Assembly: GCF_012932215.1 (NCBI RefSeq)
Contig: NZ_CP048788.1
Coordinates: 2,728,001 to 2,792,000, forward strand
Direction of reading: 5' to 3'
Source of the DNA: Roseobacter ponti
GTDB taxonomy: Bacteria > Pseudomonadota > Alphaproteobacteria > Rhodobacterales > Rhodobacteraceae
DNA length: 64,000 nucleotides
Numbering within the stretch: position 1 is the first letter of the stretch; each line of letters opens with the position of its first letter. Under the pieces are notes generated by a model. It was given only the letters and a program-made list of their open reading frames with translations. It searched no databases and was not told the DNA's origin. Shown here piece after piece: positions 38,150 to 47,693 of this stretch. A program made the translations under genes and the position numbers.

Positions 38150-39485
38150 CCGCATCCGCCACAGCGTCGACGACGCTGTCCACGGCGCGGATCATCACAT
38201 CCTCGTTTTCATGCTCAGCCATGACCCGCACCAGCGGCTCCGTTCCGGATTTCCGGATTAGCAGACGACCTGCCCCGGAAAGATCCTTTTCCGCCTGAGC
38301 GATCGCCGCTTTGACACCACTGGCATCAAGCGGGGTCTGACCTTTTGCAAAGCGTACGTTTTTAAGAAGCTGCGGTACCGGCTCAAAGCTCCTCAGAAGC
38401 GCGCTTGCGGGTTTGCCCGAGCGCACCATTTCCGCGAGGAACTGCAATGCGGCCATCAGACCGTCGCCCGTGGTTGCATAGTCGGTCATCACAATGTGCC
38501 CGGACTGCTCACCCCCGAGATTAAAGCCGCCCTCGCGCATACGTTCGACGACATAACGATCGCCCACGGCGGTGCGTTCAAGGCGCAGGCCCTTGTCGCG
38601 CAGGAAATGCTCCAGCCCGAGGTTTGACATCACAGTGGCCACCAGCGCGCCCTGCGCCAGCTGCCCCGACTCCGCCCAGCTCGCCGCCATCAGCGCCATA
38701 AACTGGTCGCCGTCACCCACCTCACCGTTCTCGTCCAGCAGGATCACCCGGTCCGCGTCACCGTCAAGACAGATGCCCACATCCGCGCCGTGCGCGCGCA
38801 CGGTTTCCGCCGCCATCTGCGGGCTGGTTGATCCGCAGCCCTTGTTAATGTTTTTACCGTCGGGGCTGACGCCCACCGGAATAACCGTCGCGCCAAGTTC
38901 CCAGAGGGCGTCCGGAGCCACCCGGTAAGAAGCCCCGTTGGCACAATCTACGACCACTTTCAGGCCATCGAGCCGCATCTGGCGCGGAAAAGAGGTTTTC
39001 ACCCGTTCGATATAGCGAAACCGCCCGTCATCCACACGTTTGGCGCGGCCGATACCAGCGGCCTCTGCCGGGCTGACGCCTGCGGCGATCAGCTGCTCGA
39101 TATCGTCTTCCATCTGGTCAGAAAGCTTGAACCCGTCCGGTCCGAAGAACTTGATACCGTTGTCAACAGCCGGATTGTGGCTCGCGGAAATCATAACACC
39201 CAGATCCGCGCGCATCGAACGGGTCAGCATGCCCACAGCCGGCGTCGGCACCGGCCCGAGCAGCAGCACATTCATACCCGTCGACGTCAGCCCGGCTGTG
39301 AGCGCGTTCTCGAACATATAGCCCGAGAGACGCGTGTCCTTGCCGATGACAACACGGTGCACCGACGTCGTATCCCGGCTGAAATACCGCCCGACCGCAG
39401 CCCCGATGCGCAGCGCCATCTCGGCGGTCATGGGATGTTTGTTGGCGGTCCCGCGGACGCCGTCTGTTCCGAATAACTTATCCAT
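38136..39485 (-). CDS. glmM: phosphoglucosamine mutase
   Basis: 449 residues from ATG 39485. The start [18 protein letters not shown] is the family hallmark. The phosphoserine loop is [13 protein letters not shown] (Ser102), the metal loop is DGDADR and the C-terminal phosphate site is [11 protein letters not shown]. It converts glucosamine-6-phosphate to glucosamine-1-phosphate for peptidoglycan and LPS. It overlaps folP by 8 bp; folB-folP-glmM is one operon. Confidence 0.96.
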   Translation of the reverse strand: MDKLFGTDGVRGTANKHPMTAEMALRIGAAVGRYFSRDTTSVHRVVIGKDTRLSGYMFENALTAGLTSTGMNVLLLGPVPTPAVGMLTRSMRADLGVMISASHNPAVDNGIKFFGPDGFKLSDQMEDDIEQLIAAGVSPAEAAGIGRAKRVDDGRFRYIERVKTSFPRQMRLDGLKVVVDCANGASYRVAPDALWELGATVIPVGVSPDGKNINKGCGSTSPQMAAETVRAHGADVGICLDGDADRVILLDENGEVGDGDQFMALMAASWAESGQLAQGALVATVMSNLGLEHFLRDKGLRLERTAVGDRYVVERMREGGFNLGGEQSGHIVMTDYATTGDGLMAALQFLAEMVRSGKPASALLRSFEPVPQLLKNVRFAKGQTPLDASGVKAAIAQAEKDLSGAGRLLIRKSGTEPLVRVMAEHENEDVMIRAVDSVVDAVADAVSAT

Positions 39486-40491
39486 GATCTGTACCTGCCA
39501 CGGCCGCCTGCCAGAGTGCAATGGCCTGGGCTGTCTCGGGCACGTCATGGACGCGCACAATTTGTGTCCCTTGTTTCAGTGCCGCGAGGGCCACGGCCAA
39601 AGACCCCGGCGTCCTCGCCGATGCGTCAGAGGCGCCACCGATGCTGCCGATGAACCCTTTCCGAGATGCGCCAAGCAGAACCGGCACGCCGAGACTGTGA
39701 AAAAGAGACAGCCGGGACAGCAGTGCCAGATTGTGCGCGATGGTCTTGCCGAAACCGATGCCCGGGTCGGCGATGATCCGGTCGGTGGCAATGCCCGTAC
39801 CGGCAAGTTCTCTGATGCGGGACTCGAGGAAATCATAGACGTCCAGAAGCACGTCATCATAATGCGGCGCCTTCTGCATCGTCGCCGGATCACCCTGCGC
39901 ATGCATCACACAAACGGGCACGCCCCGTTCTGCGCAGAGCGGGGCGAGTTCCGGGTCGTAAGTGAACCCTGAGACATCGTTGACGATGTCTGCACCCACA
40001 TCCAGTGCCGCCCCGGCCACCGCAGCTTTGCGCGTGTCGATCGAAACCGGTGCCCTGATGCCGGCGTCGCGCAGTGCCCGGATCACCGGGGCTGTGCGCC
40101 CGGTTTCTTCTTCGGGCGGCACGGGAGTGGCCCCCGGCCGGGTGGATTCACCACCAATGTCGAGAATATCCGCAGCGGCCATCGCCCGGGCGCCCTGAAG
40201 CGCGGCACCGGTTGCAAAATGCTGCCCGCCATCGGAGAAACTGTCCGGCGTGACATTGAGAATACCCATGATGCGCGGGCGTCCGAACGAAAGCCCGGCC
40301 ACCGGCGTTCGCGGCGCGATAAGCCGTTGCAGTTCGGTTCCCGAAAGCTCTGACGCGGGCATGACCTGCGGAGCAGTGTCGCGGGACAGAACCTCGACGT
40401 GGGTGAACCAGGTCCAGCCCCCCGCAAGATCAAAGGCTTCGGCCGGGCGGCCCGGACCGGATTGCGGCAACGGTCGGATGTAGCGCTTCAT
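39478..40491 (-). CDS. folP: dihydropteroate synthase
   Basis: 337 residues, with ~60 residues before the conserved core. The core shows [49 protein letters not shown] and [10 protein letters not shown], all standard pterin/pABA site motifs. It condenses pABA with dihydropterin pyrophosphate in folate synthesis. It overlaps folB by 4 nt and glmM by 8 bp. Confidence 0.95.
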   Translation of the reverse strand: MKRYIRPLPQSGPGRPAEAFDLAGGWTWFTHVEVLSRDTAPQVMPASELSGTELQRLIAPRTPVAGLSFGRPRIMGILNVTPDSFSDGGQHFATGAALQGARAMAAADILDIGGESTRPGATPVPPEEETGRTAPVIRALRDAGIRAPVSIDTRKAAVAGAALDVGADIVNDVSGFTYDPELAPLCAERGVPVCVMHAQGDPATMQKAPHYDDVLLDVYDFLESRIRELAGTGIATDRIIADPGIGFGKTIAHNLALLSRLSLFHSLGVPVLLGASRKGFIGSIGGASDASARTPGSLAVALAALKQGTQIVRVHDVPETAQAIALWQAAVAGTDHG

Positions 40492-41417
40492 AGATCGAGA
40501 GCTGCGCTTTCCGAAGAAACGTGGCGCAGCGGCACGGATGAGGCGACCTGGCCCTCCTGCCCGATCACCAGCATTTCGCCGGCGTCAAAGGTCGCGGCGA
40601 ACCATGCAGCCAGAGCGACCGCGTCGCTGGGCTGTGCCGAGGGGCCGTCCACCGCATCCAGAACGATTTTGGAAGGTGCCCAGACGCAGGACTGACCGTT
40701 GCGCATCGCCCAGTCCAGTTCGGTTCGCGTGGAGACAACCACACAACGGTTATCGCGCGCTGCCAGCACCCAGGCGTTCTGTTCAATCGCCAGCAGATCA
40801 ATGCGACGCTGCGCCATGCGGTGCGGCACCTGCGGGGCGCGCGCGCCGGGGGCTCCAACACAGAAAATCAGAGGCCTGCCCAGCGTGGCAAGCTGATCAA
40901 TCCAGCCGCTGAGATGGGGTGAGGCAATGGCGGCGTTGCTGAGAAAGACCAGTTCAGGGCGCAGTGTTTCCTGAGCGGCATCGCGATCCGCCGCCCCCTG
41001 CCCGCGCGCGCGCACGATTTCGACGCCCAGTGCGCCGGGTCCGCGGTCCAGCTTTTCTATCCGTACAAAGGCGCGCATGGCCTGAGGTTCGAGCAGAATG
41101 CGTTCGGCCACACGTTCCGCCAGCGTTTCAAGCAGATTGAGCCGCTCATCAGCAAGCTCAGTTGCGATTGCTTCGGTTACTTTGTCATAGCTCAGGATGC
41201 GGTCCACATCGTCATCGACTGGTCCGGTCAGCGGCTGCACCTCAACGACAACATTGAAACAGATCCGCTGTGTGACCCCGCGTTCGGCCTGAAATGCCCC
41301 GATCTCCACCTCGACGATATGATCGCGCAAAGAGATCCGGTCCAGCGTACCGGTATCGGCCGTGGCCTCGGACCGTTCGGACGGGTGGGCAAAGGCCAGT
41401 CTTATCTCGGAACTCAT
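40488..41417 (-). CDS. folB: dihydroneopterin aldolase with C-terminal amino-acid-kinase-like extension
   Basis: 309 residues, about twice the usual FolB length. Residues ~25-135 are FolB (DRISLRDHIVEVEIGAFQAE, LNLLETLAERVAERIL, RAFVRIEKLDRGPGA). Residues ~155-300 contain FCVGAPGARAPQ, PHRMAQRRIDLLAIEQNAWV, VVVSTRTELDWAMRNG and PSDAVALAAWFAATFDAGEM; the order and spacing recall the amino-acid-kinase/uridylate-kinase fold, but catalytic Lys/Gly loops look degenerate. It is the first gene of the folB-folP-glmM operon. The aldolase call is firm, the extension call is inference. Confidence 0.88.
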   Translation of the reverse strand: MSSEIRLAFAHPSERSEATADTGTLDRISLRDHIVEVEIGAFQAERGVTQRICFNVVVEVQPLTGPVDDDVDRILSYDKVTEAIATELADERLNLLETLAERVAERILLEPQAMRAFVRIEKLDRGPGALGVEIVRARGQGAADRDAAQETLRPELVFLSNAAIASPHLSGWIDQLATLGRPLIFCVGAPGARAPQVPHRMAQRRIDLLAIEQNAWVLAARDNRCVVVSTRTELDWAMRNGQSCVWAPSKIVLDAVDGPSAQPSDAVALAAWFAATFDAGEMLVIGQEGQVASSVPLRHVSSESAALDL

Positions 41418-41440
41418 CTTCGCTGCCTTTCAGACGAAAC

Positions 41441-41467
41441 GGGCGTGGTCCAGAATAGACCACGCCC
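41441..41467 (-). terminator. hairpin terminator after the cell-wall hydrolase gene
   Basis: GGGCGTGGTC-(7 nt)-GACCACGCCC, a perfect 10-bp stem between the sleB-like stop and the folB start. The downstream T content on the minus strand (GTTTCGTC) is modest. Confidence 0.7.
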
Positions 41468-41511
41468 TCCCGTTAACAGTCCCGTCACCGGCGTGCCAGC
41501 AACCGAATGCG

Positions 41512-42147
41512 TCAGTTGCTCGCTGTGCGCCAGGTGTGACGATAGAAAATGTGATCTCCGATGGCGGCAGTTTTTTTATAGACCCGCGCCCACTTCGGAT
41601 TGACCGCCGTGGTGTGATAGTGCGTCGCCCCTTCAGTCAGATCGGGCGCCCGGCCATCGAGAACCGCGCGGGCGACTTTGGAGACACGCTCAAACGCGCG
41701 CGGCTCCCTGATCACCTCTTTGTGGCCGTCACAGGTATAGGTGAACTGGCACTGATATTTTTTGCCGGTCCCCTGGTGGATCACGCCACAGGCAGAGGCC
41801 GGAAAGCGCTCGGACGTCACACGGTTCATGATGACCTCGGCCACCGCGAACTGCCCTTTGACCGTTTCGCCGCGCGCCTCGAAATAGAGCGCTTCCGCAA
41901 GGCATTTCCATTCGTCGCCGCCCGCCGGCAGCGGCTGGTTGTCCAGCCAGTTCCGCGAAAATTCAATTTTCGGCTGAGTGGTCTTCAGAAGTTTGTCGCG
42001 CATGCGATTCTCTGTGACCGCCTCAAGCGTACGGTTCTTTTCACGGCCTTCACCGGCGGCCATCGTAACCGTCGGAAATGACACGAAAATGCCCAGGTTC
42101 AGGCCTAAAATAAGCGCCAGAGCGCTTTTGAAATATCCACGGACCAT
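41512..42147 (-). CDS. cell wall hydrolase (SleB family)
   Basis: 211 residues from ATG 42147 (RBS GGGGGAC); a GTG at 42159 is the alternative. A signal/anchor helix (SALALILGLNLGIFVSF) is followed by the SleB/hydrolase_2 domain from ~85: CLAEALYFEARGETVKGQFA contains the catalytic Glu, with IMNRVTSERFP, CQFTYTCDGH and GATHYHTTAVNPKWA following. It is probably a lytic transglycosylase-type enzyme acting on peptidoglycan outside the membrane. Confidence 0.9.
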   Translation of the reverse strand: MVRGYFKSALALILGLNLGIFVSFPTVTMAAGEGREKNRTLEAVTENRMRDKLLKTTQPKIEFSRNWLDNQPLPAGGDEWKCLAEALYFEARGETVKGQFAVAEVIMNRVTSERFPASACGVIHQGTGKKYQCQFTYTCDGHKEVIREPRAFERVSKVARAVLDGRAPDLTEGATHYHTTAVNPKWARVYKKTAAIGDHIFYRHTWRTASN

Positions 42148-42283
42148 ATTGTCCCCCACGAGTCTTCAGTTCGCGGTCGTCTAGCGAGTTAAAAGGTTGA
42201 CGTAAAGTTTACGGGCGTCATCAGGGTTAATGTGAGCGCCCTATCGCTCAACACGCTAAACGGGTACATACCATATTTAGTAT

Positions 42284-44836
42284 CTATTTCCCCTCTGACC
42301 GCGATATCTGGTCCGATATCGCCAGCTGTGCGGCAGCTAGTCGCGCCACCGGAACCCGGAAAGGAGAGCAGGAGACATAGTCAAATCCTGCGTCCCGACA
42401 AAATGCAATCGATTCGGGATTGCCGCCGTGCTCTCCGCAGATCGACAGGGTAATGCCCGGCTGTGCGGCGCGGCCCCGCTCGGCCCCGACCTGAAGCAAC
42501 TCGCCCACTCCCTCGGTATCGAGGACATGGAACGGGTCTTCACTGAAGACACCCTGCCGGACATAATCGGACATGAACCGCCCCGCATCATCGCGCGACA
42601 GACCGTAAGCCATCTGTGTCAGATCATTCGTGCCGAAGCTGAGAAACGAACAGTAGGGTGCGATGTCAGCGGCCCGCAGCGCCGCCCGCGGTGTTTCCAC
42701 CATCACGCCGAGCCGGTAGTCAAAACTTTTGTTCTGTTCGGCCCGCACTGCGGCAGCCACAGCATCGATGGACAGTTTCACAAGCTCGACTTCACGCTTT
42801 GCCGATACCAGCGGGATCATAATTTCAGGTACAACCGCAGCGCCGTCCTTGCTGGCTTCGAGCGTGGCCTCAAAAATCGCACGGGCCTGCATCTCATAAA
42901 TCTCGGGAATCGTAACCCCCAGACGCACACCGCGCAGCCCCAGCATGGGGTTGTATTCGGACATCGCGCTGATGCGCCGCGTCACATCGGAGAGCGGCAG
43001 GTCCAGTGCCTCGGCCAGTTCGCGCTGCCCCACGCGGTCAGCGGGCAGAAATTCATGCAAAGGTGGATCGAAAAGCCGGATACAGACCGGTTTACCCTTC
43101 ATCAGGCTGAAAAGCTGAGTGAAATCTTCACGCTGCATCGGCAACAGGCGTTCCAGTACTGCGCGCCTGTCCTGCGATGTCTCGGCAAAGATCATCTCAC
43201 GCATCACGGTCAGGCGACCGGAATCAAAGAACATATGCTCGGTCCGGCACAGGCCGATCCCCTGGGCCGCGAAATTCCGCGCCGTGCGTGCATCAGCCGG
43301 CGTGTCGGCATTGGCGCGGATGTCGATGTCGCGCAGTTCGTCAGCCCAGTCCATCAGCGTCTGGAAACTCTCGTCCAGCGCGGCCTCACGCATCTTTGAC
43401 GCACCGGCGAGCACCTGACCGCTGGTGCCGTCGATGGTGATCACATCGCCCGCCTCAAACACGCGCCCGTCCTCTGCGATCAGCTGTCTTTTGCTGCGGT
43501 TAAAACGCATGCCGGACGCCCCCACAACGCAGGGTAGTCCGATCCCGCGACCAATCACGGCGGCGTGGCTGGTGATGCCGCCGCGTTCGGTGAGAACAGC
43601 ATGTGCCGCGTGCATGCCACGGATATCCTCGGGCGATGTCTCGCGGCGCACCAGGATGCAGGGATCGCCCCGGGCCGCACTCGCCTGGGCTTCGCTGGCT
43701 GTAAATACGATCTGACCGGTGGCCGCACCGGGGCTTGCGGCGATGCCGCGCCCGATCACGTCGCGGCGTGCATCCGGACTGACCTGACGGTGCAGCAGCT
43801 CGCTCAGCGTGCGGGGCTGTACACGCATCAGCGCCTCCGCCCGGGTGATTATTCCGTCTTCGGCAAGGCGCACAGCGATGCGCACCGCAGCCTGGCTGGA
43901 GCGTGTGACGCGCACCCCGTCGAGAATACACAGCCGGCCATCTTCGATGGCGAACTCGACCTGCATCTCCTCGCGCAGTTTTGCCCGCATCAGTGCTGCG
44001 TGTTCTTTCAGCGCGGCAAAGACTTCCGGGGCCAGTTCCTCAAGCGATGTGCCCCGCGGGTCTTTGCTGAGGTACACGGCTTCGCTGTCTGCCTCGAGGG
44101 CATCGCGTCCCTGGCTCTGGCTCAGGTAACGGCCGGTGATCTGCGGCAGGCCGGTCTCGTTGTTGACCAGCTGCAAAACGCCCGAACCCGATTGTCCGCG
44201 CCCGACGCCGAGGGCCATTTCCTGCACGACAAGACCCAGACCCGCATCCGCAGGCGCCCCTTTGGCCTGACGCAGAAGCCGCGCGGATGTGCCGTCCCAG
44301 GCCCGCGCCATAGACTTCAGAACCGCAGCAAGCTGTTCGGCAGGATCGGACGGAAACGGCTCTTCGTATTCCGCTTCATACGCATACAGAGACTGCTGCA
44401 GGCCGCGCGCGCCGTCCTCCGTGACATCGTCAAACATATCCGGATCGAGCCGTGCCACATCGACGGCATAGGACTGTACAAAGCGGGTAAAAATGGCACT
44501 CGCGGCCTCTTCGCCGAGGCTCGCTGCCAGATCGCTGTAGCGTGCATCGTTCATGCCGATGTTCAGCACAGCACCCGGTCCGCCCCAGTCGGGATCTTCG
44601 GAGGAAGGCCGCACACAGAGCAGTGCATCCGCAGGAAACTGTGACACGATCGCCTGAATATCCGGCATCTCGCCACGCGCGATACGCTGCACTGCGTCAA
44701 AGGACAAAGCCACCGTACGCGGGACCGGCAGATCCAGTCTGACAAGCCTTTGCAGGCATTTGGCGCGCCCGCCGTGCGTATGGTTCGCGATCGGCGCGGC
44801 GGGCGTTACCAGCGTTGTATTCGGGTTATTCTGCAC
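42284..44836 (-). CDS. ppdK: pyruvate phosphate dikinase / PEP-utilising enzyme
   Basis: 850 residues from GTG 44836, preferred because an RBS (CAGGTG) precedes it; an ATG at 44890 would add 18 residues. An N-terminal ATP-grasp-like part (LLCVRPSSEDPDWGGPG, LGLVVQEMALGVG) is followed by the phospho-His domain with TERGGITSHAAVIGRGIGLP, then a TIM-barrel PEP-binding domain (LCRTEHMFF, CIRLFDPPLHEFLP, SFGTNDLTQMAYGLSRDD, SICGEHGG). It interconverts pyruvate and PEP. It lies 93 bp after glyS on the same strand. Confidence 0.88.
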   Translation of the reverse strand: MQNNPNTTLVTPAAPIANHTHGGRAKCLQRLVRLDLPVPRTVALSFDAVQRIARGEMPDIQAIVSQFPADALLCVRPSSEDPDWGGPGAVLNIGMNDARYSDLAASLGEEAASAIFTRFVQSYAVDVARLDPDMFDDVTEDGARGLQQSLYAYEAEYEEPFPSDPAEQLAAVLKSMARAWDGTSARLLRQAKGAPADAGLGLVVQEMALGVGRGQSGSGVLQLVNNETGLPQITGRYLSQSQGRDALEADSEAVYLSKDPRGTSLEELAPEVFAALKEHAALMRAKLREEMQVEFAIEDGRLCILDGVRVTRSSQAAVRIAVRLAEDGIITRAEALMRVQPRTLSELLHRQVSPDARRDVIGRGIAASPGAATGQIVFTASEAQASAARGDPCILVRRETSPEDIRGMHAAHAVLTERGGITSHAAVIGRGIGLPCVVGASGMRFNRSKRQLIAEDGRVFEAGDVITIDGTSGQVLAGASKMREAALDESFQTLMDWADELRDIDIRANADTPADARTARNFAAQGIGLCRTEHMFFDSGRLTVMREMIFAETSQDRRAVLERLLPMQREDFTQLFSLMKGKPVCIRLFDPPLHEFLPADRVGQRELAEALDLPLSDVTRRISAMSEYNPMLGLRGVRLGVTIPEIYEMQARAIFEATLEASKDGAAVVPEIMIPLVSAKREVELVKLSIDAVAAAVRAEQNKSFDYRLGVMVETPRAALRAADIAPYCSFLSFGTNDLTQMAYGLSRDDAGRFMSDYVRQGVFSEDPFHVLDTEGVGELLQVGAERGRAAQPGITLSICGEHGGNPESIAFCRDAGFDYVSCSPFRVPVARLAAAQLAISDQISRSEGK

Positions 44837-44929
44837 TGCGGCACCTGTCCTGTCACGGGTGCAGCATAGGGTGTAAACGGGACGTGACAAGGGCTGATGC
44901 CGCCGGGGTCTGAGAGGTCAGAAATCGCC

Positions 44930-47026
44930 TCAGCCTGCAATCCGGGTCAGGTCCGCCACAGCCCCGCAGATGCGGGTGATCCGGCTTAGCAGGTTCAGCC
45001 GGTTCCGCCGTACGGTAGCGTTATCATCGTTCACCTGTACGGCGGTAAAGAAGGCATCAACCGGCGCGCGCAGACCGGCCATCGCAGCCATAGCTGTGGT
45101 GAAATCCTGCTTTTCCATCGCGGGGGTGATCCGGGCCTCGGCCTCGTCGAGCGCTTCAAAAAGAGCGCGTTCTTCCTCCGTCCGGGCAAACTTCGGATCT
45201 GCCCCGTAAGAGTATTCCACCCCGTCCGCTTCTTCGGCCTGCGTCAGGATATTATTTGCGCGCCGGAACGCCTGGATCAGGTTCTCGCCGTCTTCGGTAT
45301 TCAGCACCTCCGACAGCGCCCGGGCACGTCTGACCAGAAGTGCGAGATCATCATTGCCCGGCATCGCGATGCAGGCGTCGATCACATCATGACGAATACC
45401 CTGATCGCGCAGGTACACTTTCAGACGGTCGTGGATGAACGAGAGCAGGTCGGCGGTGTCCGCAGTCCCCGCATCCCTGATATCTGCCAGAGTTTCGGTC
45501 GCCGCCGCAAAGGCATCCGTTAGTCTCAGCGTCAGATCATTTTCCAGCACGATCCGGATGACGCCGAGGGCTGCGCGGCGCAGCGCAAAGGGGTCTTTGC
45601 TGCCTGTGGGCTTTTCGTCGATCGCCCAGAAACCGGTGAGCTTGTCGATCTTTTCTGCCAGTGCCACGGCCACGGAGACCGGCGCGGTTGGCACATCATC
45701 GGTGGGACCGAGCGGCGCGTAGTGATCCCGCGCGGCATCTGCAACTTCACCCGCATATCCGGCCTCGCGCAGATAATACCGCCCCATCACCCCCTGGAGT
45801 TCGGGAAATTCATAAACCATTTCAGAGGCCAGGTCGGTTTTCGCCACACGTGCCGCCTGCGCGGCGGCGTCCGGGTCCGCACCCACCATCGGGGCCAGCG
45901 TATGCGCAAGTGACGACATCCGCGTTATCAGCTCCGCCTGGGTGCCCAGCCTGTTGTGGAAGGTCACATCACGCAGTTTGTCCATCCAGGGGGCCATGCC
46001 GTTGCCCGCATCAGCCCGTGATACGCGAAGATCATTGTCCCAGAAGAATTTCGCATCTGCCAGACGTGCCGAGAGCACTTTCTCATTGCCGGCGAGGATG
46101 GTCGCGCCGTTGTCTTTTGTTTCGCGGTTGGCAACGGTAACAAACCGCTCGATGCGCCCGGTCTTCGGATTGCGCACGGAGAAGAACTTCTGATGCTCTT
46201 TCATAGAGGTCTGCAGCACCTCTGCCGGCAGGTCGAGAAAATCTTCCCCGATCCGTCCCATAAGCACCACCGGCCATTCCACAAGACCCGCAACTTCCGC
46301 CAGAAGCTCCTGATCTTCAACGACTTCAAGGCCTGCAGCAAAGGCCTGGTTGGTTGCGTCATTCCAGATTGCATCAGCCCGTTCTGCCGGATCCAGCATG
46401 ACGAAAGCCCGTTTCAGATTTGCGGCATAGTCCTCAAACGATGTGACGCTGAACCGGCCCGGCGCCATGAAACGATGTCCGGCTGTTGCGTCAGATGAAA
46501 CAATCCCGTCCACATCGAGTGGTACGATCTCAGCACCTGCCTCATCGGTCAGGAGGCACAGAATGCTGTGCAGCGGCCTGACCCAGCGCAGGGACCCTGA
46601 CCCCCAGCGCATTGATTTGGGCCAGGGAAAGCTGCGGATGGTCGTGGCCAGCACTTCTGCGATGATATCGGCGGCGGGACGCCCTGGCTTTTCGATCCGG
46701 GCGAAAAGCACCGGGCCTTTGGGCGTGTCGCGTTCTTCGAGATCGTCGCGGGTGAGCCCTGCGCCGCGCAGAAACCCCTCAATCGCCTTCTCCGGCGCAT
46801 CGGCTTTCGGACCCTTGCGTTCCTCGACTGTGGTCGGGCTTTCCGACAGCAGGCCTTCGATGGTCAGCGTAAGCCTGCGTGGTGTCGAAAAGGCACCGGC
46901 GGAGGCATAGGTCAGACCCGACTCAACCAGCCCGTTCGTCACCAGCTTTTTCAGATCATCTGCCGCGCGTCGCTGCATGCGGGCGGGGATTTCTTCGGAG
47001 AAAAGTTCGATCAGCAGGTCAGGCAT
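44930..47026 (-). CDS. glyS: glycine--tRNA ligase beta subunit
   Basis: 698 residues, typical of the bacterial tetrameric (alpha2beta2) GlyRS beta chain. It starts PDLLIELFSEEIPARMQRRA and contains RTLTL-like RRLTLTIEGL, KSMRWGSGSLRWVRPLHSIL, ALRRAALGVIRI and a C-terminal anticodon-binding DALR-like domain. It starts within the DUF6446 stop (TGATG), so translation is coupled with the upstream genes and subunit stoichiometry with GlyQ can be kept. Confidence 0.96.
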   Translation of the reverse strand: MPDLLIELFSEEIPARMQRRAADDLKKLVTNGLVESGLTYASAGAFSTPRRLTLTIEGLLSESPTTVEERKGPKADAPEKAIEGFLRGAGLTRDDLEERDTPKGPVLFARIEKPGRPAADIIAEVLATTIRSFPWPKSMRWGSGSLRWVRPLHSILCLLTDEAGAEIVPLDVDGIVSSDATAGHRFMAPGRFSVTSFEDYAANLKRAFVMLDPAERADAIWNDATNQAFAAGLEVVEDQELLAEVAGLVEWPVVLMGRIGEDFLDLPAEVLQTSMKEHQKFFSVRNPKTGRIERFVTVANRETKDNGATILAGNEKVLSARLADAKFFWDNDLRVSRADAGNGMAPWMDKLRDVTFHNRLGTQAELITRMSSLAHTLAPMVGADPDAAAQAARVAKTDLASEMVYEFPELQGVMGRYYLREAGYAGEVADAARDHYAPLGPTDDVPTAPVSVAVALAEKIDKLTGFWAIDEKPTGSKDPFALRRAALGVIRIVLENDLTLRLTDAFAAATETLADIRDAGTADTADLLSFIHDRLKVYLRDQGIRHDVIDACIAMPGNDDLALLVRRARALSEVLNTEDGENLIQAFRRANNILTQAEEADGVEYSYGADPKFARTEEERALFEALDEAEARITPAMEKQDFTTAMAAMAGLRAPVDAFFTAVQVNDDNATVRRNRLNLLSRITRICGAVADLTRIAG

Positions 47027-47547
47027 CAGTTGGTATCCCGATCAGGGCATTCTTCGCCTGTGACGGTCCCGTCATAGGCTTTCTCGCCGCAGTCATTTAG
47101 TTCGTGCCAGATGTATCCGCGGCCATCTTCGGTGATCGCCACGATACGGTCCACACCAAAGGCCACGTTCTTTTCGCCGAGAAAGGCGAGCGCCGTGCCC
47201 GCTTTGAGCTCATCCGCTATCTCCTGTGCGTCAAAGCAGTCGAACCACTCGGGCGCATTGCGCGGCACGGCCCGGTCGAGGCCCACATAGGTTTCTGTCA
47301 GCATCGGCAGGCCTGAGGGTGTCGTGAAACAGGCCCGAAAACGGATCGGAGAGCTGTCTGCATCAATGGCCTGAATGTTTTCTGCCAGGATCGGCACAGG
47401 CGCATCAGAGGTATAGGGCATCAGACGCACCTCCGTGAAATCCGCCGGGGCTTCCTCGTAAAAGCCGTAGATCTGCAGATAATAGAGTGTCGCACCGGCT
47501 ATGAGCGCTGAAATCATAATGAATACTCCGACGATTTTGCCGCTCAT
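47026..47547 (-). CDS. DUF6446-like membrane-anchored protein
   Basis: 173 residues from ATG 47547. One N-terminal membrane helix (IVGVFIMISALIAGATLYYL) is followed by a ~145-residue periplasmic-looking domain with three Cys (RACFTTPSGL, WFDCFDAQEIADEL, NDCGEKAY) and GEECPDRDTN at the end. Its place between glyQ and glyS is, as far as I recall, conserved in Rhodobacterales, but no function is known. The start overlaps the preceding 49-codon ORF (ATGA). Confidence 0.8.
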   Translation of the reverse strand: MSGKIVGVFIMISALIAGATLYYLQIYGFYEEAPADFTEVRLMPYTSDAPVPILAENIQAIDADSSPIRFRACFTTPSGLPMLTETYVGLDRAVPRNAPEWFDCFDAQEIADELKAGTALAFLGEKNVAFGVDRIVAITEDGRGYIWHELNDCGEKAYDGTVTGEECPDRDTN

Positions 47548-47693
47548 GGCCTGTCGCACCGGGTAGCCGCATCAGACCGTTCGGCGTCGGACGACTTTGA
47601 GCTTTTCGACGCGCGGGCTGACTGCGCTGATACGCGCAGAACATCACGGACCGTGGCTCTACCGGGTGCGTGCAAAATACGAGCGCTGCTCAT
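47544..47693 (-). CDS. 49-residue ORF coupled to glyQ and DUF6446
   Basis: Starts [20 protein letters not shown] and ends RCDRP: a basic, serine-rich peptide with no membrane helix. ATG 47693 overlaps the glyQ stop (ATGA, 47690-47693) and its own TGA overlaps the next ATG (ATGA, 47544-47547). The RBS GGAGAG lies inside the glyQ tail. Overlaps of the same kind at both ends are hard to explain by chance and argue that it is translated. No family is recognised; it may matter as a coupling device rather than for its product. Confidence 0.6.
   Translation of the reverse strand: MSSARILHAPGRATVRDVLRVSAQSARASKSSKSSDAERSDAATRCDRP

Noticed and set aside
43565-44644. Plus-strand ORF of 359 codons opposite ppdK
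   Set aside because: No family resemblance; opposite strand carries the conserved PEP-utilising enzyme.
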